From: Variovorax paradoxus
GTDB lineage: Bacteria > Pseudomonadota > Gammaproteobacteria > Burkholderiales > Burkholderiaceae_C
Direction: 5' to 3'
Length of the DNA: 64,000 bases
NCBI RefSeq assembly: GCF_018614915.1
Contig: NZ_JAGGNU010000034.1
Location: forward strand, 186,001 to 250,000
Part shown: positions 60,920 through 64,000 of the stretch, one piece after another
How the letters are laid out: each line of letters starts with the position of its first letter
How positions within the stretch are numbered: position 1 is the stretch's first letter
Program-made: the position numbers and the translations under genes
The notes under the pieces: generated by a model
Told to the model about the DNA's origin: nothing
The model's database searches: none
The model's input: the letters and a program-made list of their open reading frames with translations, nothing else

Positions 60920-62418
60920 GTCGCAGATCGGGATTTGGTGCTCTTGCGGGCCTTGCGCGGCGCTGCCTTGCCGGCGCTCTTGCGGGCCTGCTCCAGCAGA
61001 TAGCTCAGGAGCAGCCCGACCGGGCGTCCTGTCGCGCCCTTGGCCGCGCCGCTCTTCCAGGCCGTGCCCGCGATGTCCAGGTGAGCCCAGGTGAAATCGC
61101 CCGCGAATCGCTGCAGGAACTTGGCCGCGGTGACCGCACCGCCAGCGCGGCCCGCGATATTGGCGACGTCGGCGAAATTGCTCTTGAGGCCCTCGGCATA
61201 GTCCTCGTCCAGCGGCATGCGCCAGCAGCGATCCTGCGCCTCTTCGCCGGCGGCCTCGAGCGCCGCGGCCAGCGCATCGTCGCTGGCGAAGAGACCGCTG
61301 CGCACGCCGCCCAGCGCGACCACGCAAGCGCCGGTCAGGGTGGCGATGTCGATCACGGCAGCCGGATCGAAGCGCTTGGCATAGTTCAGCGCATCGCACA
61401 GGATCAGGCGGCCTTCGGCATCGGTGTTGAGTACCTCGATGGTCTGGCCGCTCATGCTGGTGACAACGTCGCCGGGCTTGAGCGCGCGGCCATCGTTCAT
61501 GTTCTCGCACGTGGGGATCAGCCCGACCACGTTGAGCGCGGGCTGGATGTCGCCGAGCGCGCGGAACACTCCCAGCACGCTCGCGGCGCCGCACATGTCG
61601 AACTTCATCTCGTCCATCTCGGCGGCCGGCTTGAGCGAAACGCCGCCGGTGTCGAAGGTGATGCCCTTGCCGACCAGGACCACGGGCGCCTCGTCCTTGG
61701 ACCCGCCCTGGTAGCGCAGCACGATGAAGCGCAGCGGTTCGGCCGACCCCTGCGCCACCGCGCTGAACGCGCCCATGCCGAGCTTCTCGACTTCCTTCGG
61801 CCCCAGCACCTCGCACTTCACACGCGGCAGCGCGGCCAGCTTGCGCGCCGCATCGGCCAGCAGCGAGGGCGTGCAGTGGTTGCCGGGCCGATTGCCCCAC
61901 TCCTTGGCCAGCTCGATGCCTGCGACGGTGGCCGTGACCTGGTCGAAAGCCTCGCGCAGCGGCCCCGCCTCCGTGACGCCGAAGCCGAGTTGGCGGATCG
62001 AGCGCGGCTCGGGCTTGGATTTGGTGGCCGTATAGACGTAGCTCGCATCGGCGGCGGCAGTCACCGCAGAGCGCAGGCCGACGACGTCGGCGGCCTGAGC
62101 GAAGACGATGAGCACGCGCTTGGGATCGCCGGACTTGACCGCATTGACTGCAGCGAGCACGCCGGTGCGCACCGACACAGGCTTGCCGTCGCCCACCGAC
62201 GCCAGCACCACGCGCGGCGCCGCGACGCCCGCCGGACGGTAAAGCGCCAGCAGCTTGCCGGCCTTGTCGGGGAGGTCCCCGGCCTTGCGGGCTTCGGCGA
62301 TCGAGGTGGCGATCGCATCCTTGGAGGGGGTGATTCCGGCGGCTACGAGCACGATCAGCGCATCGCATTTTTCGTTGGCAGCCTGAGCGGTGGAGAGGGT
62401 CTTGAGTTGAAAGTCCAT
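60916..62418 (-). CDS. pepA: Leucyl aminopeptidase (M17 family)
   Basis: This 500-residue cytoplasmic metallopeptidase has the two-metal site residues K251, D256, D274, D333 and E335, and the catalytic K263 and R337 (GKGITFDTGGVSLKP, NTDAEGRLIL). It removes N-terminal residues from peptides and in some bacteria also binds DNA as a recombination/regulation cofactor. It is divergent from lptF across 21 bp, the conserved pepA/lptFG arrangement. Length matches E. coli PepA. Confidence 0.96.
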   Translation of the reverse strand: MDFQLKTLSTAQAANEKCDALIVLVAAGITPSKDAIATSIAEARKAGDLPDKAGKLLALYRPAGVAAPRVVLASVGDGKPVSVRTGVLAAVNAVKSGDPKRVLIVFAQAADVVGLRSAVTAAADASYVYTATKSKPEPRSIRQLGFGVTEAGPLREAFDQVTATVAGIELAKEWGNRPGNHCTPSLLADAARKLAALPRVKCEVLGPKEVEKLGMGAFSAVAQGSAEPLRFIVLRYQGGSKDEAPVVLVGKGITFDTGGVSLKPAAEMDEMKFDMCGAASVLGVFRALGDIQPALNVVGLIPTCENMNDGRALKPGDVVTSMSGQTIEVLNTDAEGRLILCDALNYAKRFDPAAVIDIATLTGACVVALGGVRSGLFASDDALAAALEAAGEEAQDRCWRMPLDEDYAEGLKSNFADVANIAGRAGGAVTAAKFLQRFAGDFTWAHLDIAGTAWKSGAAKGATGRPVGLLLSYLLEQARKSAGKAAPRKARKSTKSRSAT

Positions 62419-62439
62419 AATCCTTTTTTTCCCTCGACG

Positions 62440-63537
62440 ATGTTATTCCATTCCTCTTTACGCAAGGAGCTGTCGCGCAGCTTCGGAGCCACCCTCGTGG
62501 TTCTGGCCACCATCGTGATGACCATGATGCTGATCCGCACGCTCGGACTGGCATCGCGGGGCAGCGTCAATCCGTCCGAGATCTTCCTGGTGATGGCCTA
62601 CACGGTGCTCGGCTACATGCCGACGATCCTGAGCCTCAGCCTGTTCATCTCGATCGTCGGCACCCTGTCGCGCATGTACCGCGACAGCGAGATGGTGATC
62701 TGGTTCTCGAGCGGGCGGGGTTTGGCCGATTTCCTGCTTCCGCTGTTCCGCTTCGCCTGGCCGGTGCTGCTGCTGATCGCCGTGTTCGCGCTGGTCGGCT
62801 GGCCCTGGGCCAATTCGCAGACCCAGGGCATGCGCGAGCAGTACCAGCGGCGTGGCGACATCGAGCGCGTGTCGCCCGGCGAATTCCGCGAGTCGGCCGG
62901 CCGCAACCGCGTGTTCTTCATCGACAAGGACACGCCGGACGGCGCCACCGCCTCCAACGTCTTCATCTCCTCGATCGAGCGCAACCTGCAGATCATCACC
63001 TCGGCGCGCAGCGGCCGGATCGACGACCTCGGGGAGGCGCGCTACCTCATGCTGAGCAACGGCCAGCGCCTCTCGCGGACGCTCGACGGCGTCGAGCTCA
63101 AGATCAGCGAGTTCCAGACCTACGGCGCCAAGATCGGGAGCGACGAGGGCGAGGCGACCGACACGACGCCGGTGCGCACCCGCACCACGCTGACGTTGAT
63201 GCGCGAGCCGAATGCGGCCAATCGCGGCGAGCTGGCATGGCGCATCGGAATGCTGCTCGCCGCCATCAACTTCGTGCTGCTGGCGCTGACCATGTCCAGC
63301 GTGAATCCGCGCGTGGGCCGTAGCGGCAACCTGCTGTTCGCGCTGTTCGCCTTCGTCCTCTACTACAACATGCTCAATCTCGGCCAGAACTGGGTAGGCT
63401 CCGGCCGCTACAGCATGGGTGGCTTCATGCTGGCGCTGCACGGCGGCGCCCTGCTGCTCGGGCTGCTCTGGCTCGCCAAGCGACACTACAACTGGAGCCG
63501 CCCACGCATGCGGCCCGCAACGCCGCCCCACGCGTGA
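62440..63537 (+). CDS. lptF: LPS export ABC transporter permease LptF
   Basis: This 365-residue inner-membrane permease of the Lpt machine starts at ATG 62440 (MLFHSSLRKELSRSFGATLVVLATIVMTMMLIRTLG). Six helices, three at each end, enclose a periplasmic beta-jellyroll domain. The family stretch GRGLADFLLPLFRFAWP and the terminal helices (SVNPRVGRSGNLLFALFAFVLYYNMLNLGQNW) are clear. LptF and LptG with LptB extract LPS from the inner membrane. The lptG GTG start overlaps the lptF stop by 4 bp. Confidence 0.95.
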   Translation: MLFHSSLRKELSRSFGATLVVLATIVMTMMLIRTLGLASRGSVNPSEIFLVMAYTVLGYMPTILSLSLFISIVGTLSRMYRDSEMVIWFSSGRGLADFLLPLFRFAWPVLLLIAVFALVGWPWANSQTQGMREQYQRRGDIERVSPGEFRESAGRNRVFFIDKDTPDGATASNVFISSIERNLQIITSARSGRIDDLGEARYLMLSNGQRLSRTLDGVELKISEFQTYGAKIGSDEGEATDTTPVRTRTTLTLMREPNAANRGELAWRIGMLLAAINFVLLALTMSSVNPRVGRSGNLLFALFAFVLYYNMLNLGQNWVGSGRYSMGGFMLALHGGALLLGLLWLAKRHYNWSRPRMRPATPPHA

Positions 63538-64000
63538 AAACCATTCGTCGACTGATCTACGTGGAGGTGGTGAAGGCCGTGGCCTTCGTCACCCTCGGCT
63601 TCCTGAGCCTGTTCTTCTTCTTCGACTTCGTCGACGAGCTGCAGTCGATCGGCAAGCCCGGGAGCGGCGCGTACGGAGCGGCCCAGGCGCTGGTCTTCGT
63701 GGCGCTGCTGATCCCGAGCCACCTGTACGAGCTGCTGCCGATCACCGTGCTGATCGGCACCATCTTCGTGATGGCGCGGCTGGCGCAGAGCTCCGAGTAC
63801 ACGATCCTGCGCACCAGCGGCCTCGGTCCCTGGCGCGCGCTGCGCACGCTGCTGGTGCTGGGACTCGGCTTCGTGTTCCTGACCTTCGCCGTCGGCGACT
63901 ATGTCTCGCCGGCTTCGGACCGGACCGCGCAACTGCTCAAATCGCGCTACCAGGGTGTCTTCACGCTGGCCGGCAACACGGGCGCCTGGCTGAAGGAGAG
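63534..64000 (+). CDS. lptG: LPS export ABC transporter permease LptG (5' part)
   Basis: The first about 155 codons are in the window, starting with GTG at 63534 (MKTIRRLIYVEVVKAVAFVTLGFLSLFFFFDFVDELQSIG). The first two helices, and the motifs ELLPITVLIGTIFVMARLAQSSEYTILRTSGLGPWRAL are typical of LptG. The 4-bp overlap with lptF and the gene order confirm the identity. The C-terminal part is beyond the window edge. Confidence 0.93.
   Translation, partial: MKTIRRLIYVEVVKAVAFVTLGFLSLFFFFDFVDELQSIGKPGSGAYGAAQALVFVALLIPSHLYELLPITVLIGTIFVMARLAQSSEYTILRTSGLGPWRALRTLLVLGLGFVFLTFAVGDYVSPASDRTAQLLKSRYQGVFTLAGNTGAWLKE

Overview
The window is a high-GC chromosomal segment with dense coding and many overlapping start/stop codons. 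Gene content and gene order (urtABCDE, cyoABCD-SURF1-regBA, rimP-nusA-infB-rbfA-truB-typA, pepA-holC, lptFG, yejABEF, a Bug-type solute receptor) point to a betaproteobacterium of the order Burkholderiales. The protein styles and the interspersed repeat beside tRNA-Ser suggest the Comamonadaceae, probably near Variovorax. That placement is inference from gene content, not from a marker gene. No rRNA, CRISPR array, complete insertion sequence or prophage was seen.

Layout. 1-4563 (minus): urea ABC transporter urtABCDE, with two 96-bp palindromic repeats in the unusual urtD-urtE gap. 4802-10265 (plus): a nucleobase-permease-like hybrid histidine kinase, its LuxR-type response regulator, and an alpha/beta hydrolase with a LuxR DNA-binding tail. 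10329-14035: a TPR protein, a 2H phosphoesterase, a toxin-antitoxin-like pair whose nucleotidyltransferase is frameshifted, and an MFS transporter. 14210-20862 (plus): a bo3-type quinol oxidase operon with SURF1 and the RegB/RegA redox two-component pair. 20874-24063: a Bug solute receptor and a threonine-synthase-like enzyme, divergent from a LysR regulator. 24068-30854: a hemerythrin-like protein, a SYLF lipoprotein, guaA and guaB separated by a vapBC toxin-antitoxin module, a DUF4124 protein, rnfH and ratA. 30917-34179: smpB, a WcaF-like acetyltransferase, an ECF sigma/anti-sigma pair with a visible autoregulatory promoter, and two small exported proteins. 34257-43401 (minus): the translation/transcription factor operon. 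43586-50299 (minus): an MFS transporter and yejABEF. 50337-55926: fabI, a periplasmic DNA ligase, a fasciclin protein, an EamA transporter and a large PLP decarboxylase. 56038-57707 (plus): nfeD, an SPFH protein, an interspersed repeat and tRNA-Ser(GGA). 57850-64000: a small helical protein, a lone receiver domain, a livK-type lipoprotein, then holC and pepA divergent from lptF and lptG, the last cut by the window edge.

How the parts fit. The left end looks like a sensing and uptake unit for urea or a related nitrogen compound: a transporter-like sensor kinase is divergent from the urea uptake operon and shares with it an intergenic inverted repeat. The quinol oxidase and RegBA form a respiratory/redox unit. 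The 34-43 kb block is housekeeping gene expression. The most unusual items are the paired 96-bp elements with conserved core and unrelated but self-complementary arms (112-207 and 250-345), the permease-kinase fusion with an eight-cysteine linker, the broken XRE/nucleotidyltransferase pair with a perfect 22-bp palindrome upstream, and vapBC inside the gua locus with four regularly spaced operator units.
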